This document shows positions 5,552 to 5,875 of a DNA stretch of 5,875 nt, one piece after another. The notes under the pieces are model-generated. The model saw only the letters and a program-made list of their open reading frames with translations, had not been told where the DNA came from and ran no database searches. Positions within the stretch are counted from its first letter, which is position 1; each line of letters opens with the position of its first letter. The stretch is from NCBI GenBank assembly GCA_026785865.1, contig JAJAZG010000378.1, forward strand, positions 1-5,875, in the 5' to 3' direction. The DNA is from Pseudanabaena sp. CAN_BIN31. Its GTDB lineage: Bacteria > Cyanobacteriota > Cyanobacteriia > Pseudanabaenales > Pseudanabaenaceae. The translations under genes and the position numbers were made by a program.

Positions 5552-5577
5552 GCGGCGCGATCGCGCCGCCTTTTTTT
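5552..5577 (+). terminator. rlpA terminator built on a HIP1 site
   Basis: GCGGCGCGATCGCGCCGC (5552-5569) is a perfect palindrome that folds as a 7-bp all-GC stem with a GATC loop, then C and seven T (5571-5577). It starts eight bases after the rlpA stop. The HIP1 octamer (5557-5564) forms the loop and inner stem. On the minus strand the stem is followed only by ATGTGTTTT, so termination of the convergent gene there would be less efficient. Confidence 0.9.
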
Positions 5578-5586
5578 GGTACGAAT

Positions 5587-5875
5587 TTAACGTAAATTTT
5601 CAGTGCGTGTACCAATGTCAAGGAACTGGATCAGCTTCACTGGATCGGCATTAAACATAAATGCTTTAGCATCAGATGTAATTTTATAGCCTTCTTTTTC
5701 AGCCGCTTTTTGGGCGGCATAGGGCAGAGGACTGGAGAGATCGAACATCAGACGAGCATATGGATCGTTCAATACTTCCGCCGTATTTGGGAAAGACACA
5801 GGCTGTGTATATTCTGCGGAAAGATGAATGTTATATAGCAGCACTGAACCGTCAGAAGTACTCAATGTCTTGAGA
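5587..5875 (-). CDS. Hypothetical protein, C-terminal part (5' end beyond the window)
   Basis: The frame is open from the right window edge down to a TAA stop at 5587-5589, giving 95 visible codons. A TTG at 5863-5865 is probably not the start, since the frame continues upstream as LKT to the edge. The visible part is soluble, with no membrane segment and no cysteine. It contains YNIHLSAEYTQPVSFPNT, then NDPYARLMFDLSSPLPYAAQKAAEKEGY, and ends FLDIGTRTENLR. I do not recognise the family. Ordinary codon use and well-formed amino-acid composition support a real gene. It converges on rlpA with a 42-nt gap holding the HIP1 terminator, so it is not in the rlpA operon. Function unknown. Confidence 0.75.
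   Translation of the reverse strand, partial: LKTLSTSDGSVLLYNIHLSAEYTQPVSFPNTAEVLNDPYARLMFDLSSPLPYAAQKAAEKEGYKITSDAKAFMFNADPVKLIQFLDIGTRTENLR

Larger units (their letters stand above)
912..5564. repeat. HIP1 octamers (GCGATCGC), eleven exact copies
   Basis: Exact copies start at 912, 1345, 1740, 1869, 3242, 4159, 4900, 4990, 5444, 5476 and 5557. The octamer is its own reverse complement, so strand does not apply. Well under one copy would be expected by base composition. HIP1 over-representation is a known hallmark of many cyanobacterial genomes. Nine copies lie inside genes, one in the long noncoding region and one inside the rlpA terminator. None lies in the DUF29 gene. Confidence 0.9.

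Overview
The window looks like chromosomal DNA from a cyanobacterium. At least eleven exact copies of the HIP1 octamer GCGATCGC, AT-rich spacers, few Shine-Dalgarno sequences, a DUF29 gene, a J-domain/pentapeptide-repeat fusion and the cyanobacterial form of RlpA all point that way. The feel is of a filamentous, low-GC lineage such as Pseudanabaena, but that genus-level guess is inference.

Layout. Positions 1-173 are an AT-rich 5' spacer. Four genes then run close together on the plus strand: an EamA/DMT-family membrane transporter (174-1247), a GT-B glycosyltransferase-like protein resembling the N-terminal half of plant L-arabinokinase (1262-2332), a small DUF29 protein (2345-2806) and a J-domain protein with a Gln/Ser-rich linker and a C-terminal pentapeptide-repeat domain (2845-3714). 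The gaps are 14, 12 and 38 nt. No terminator is visible until a perfect 21-bp hairpin at 3734-3778, so the four are plausibly one transcription unit.

About 940 bp without a convincing gene follows (3779-4722). It is AT-rich but not featureless. It holds a 16-bp palindrome followed by six T, a 9-bp inverted repeat enclosing 100 nt whose 3' arm can also form a local hairpin, a tandem TTGATTTAA-type tract, and a 20-bp palindrome that looks like part of a dispersed repeat. An RlpA-type septal/peptidoglycan protein (4723-5544; a TTG start at 4660 is possible) follows. It ends at a strong HIP1-containing terminator shared with a convergent minus-strand gene of unknown function, of which only the C-terminal 95 codons are inside the window.

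Functionally, the transporter and glycosyltransferase may act on related sugar or nucleotide-sugar chemistry, but only adjacency supports this. RlpA belongs to envelope/cell-wall remodelling. I see no complete novel defence, mobile or biosynthetic system here. The points most worth a second look are the arabinokinase-like glycosyltransferase, the J-domain/pentapeptide fusion, and the structured noncoding region upstream of rlpA.
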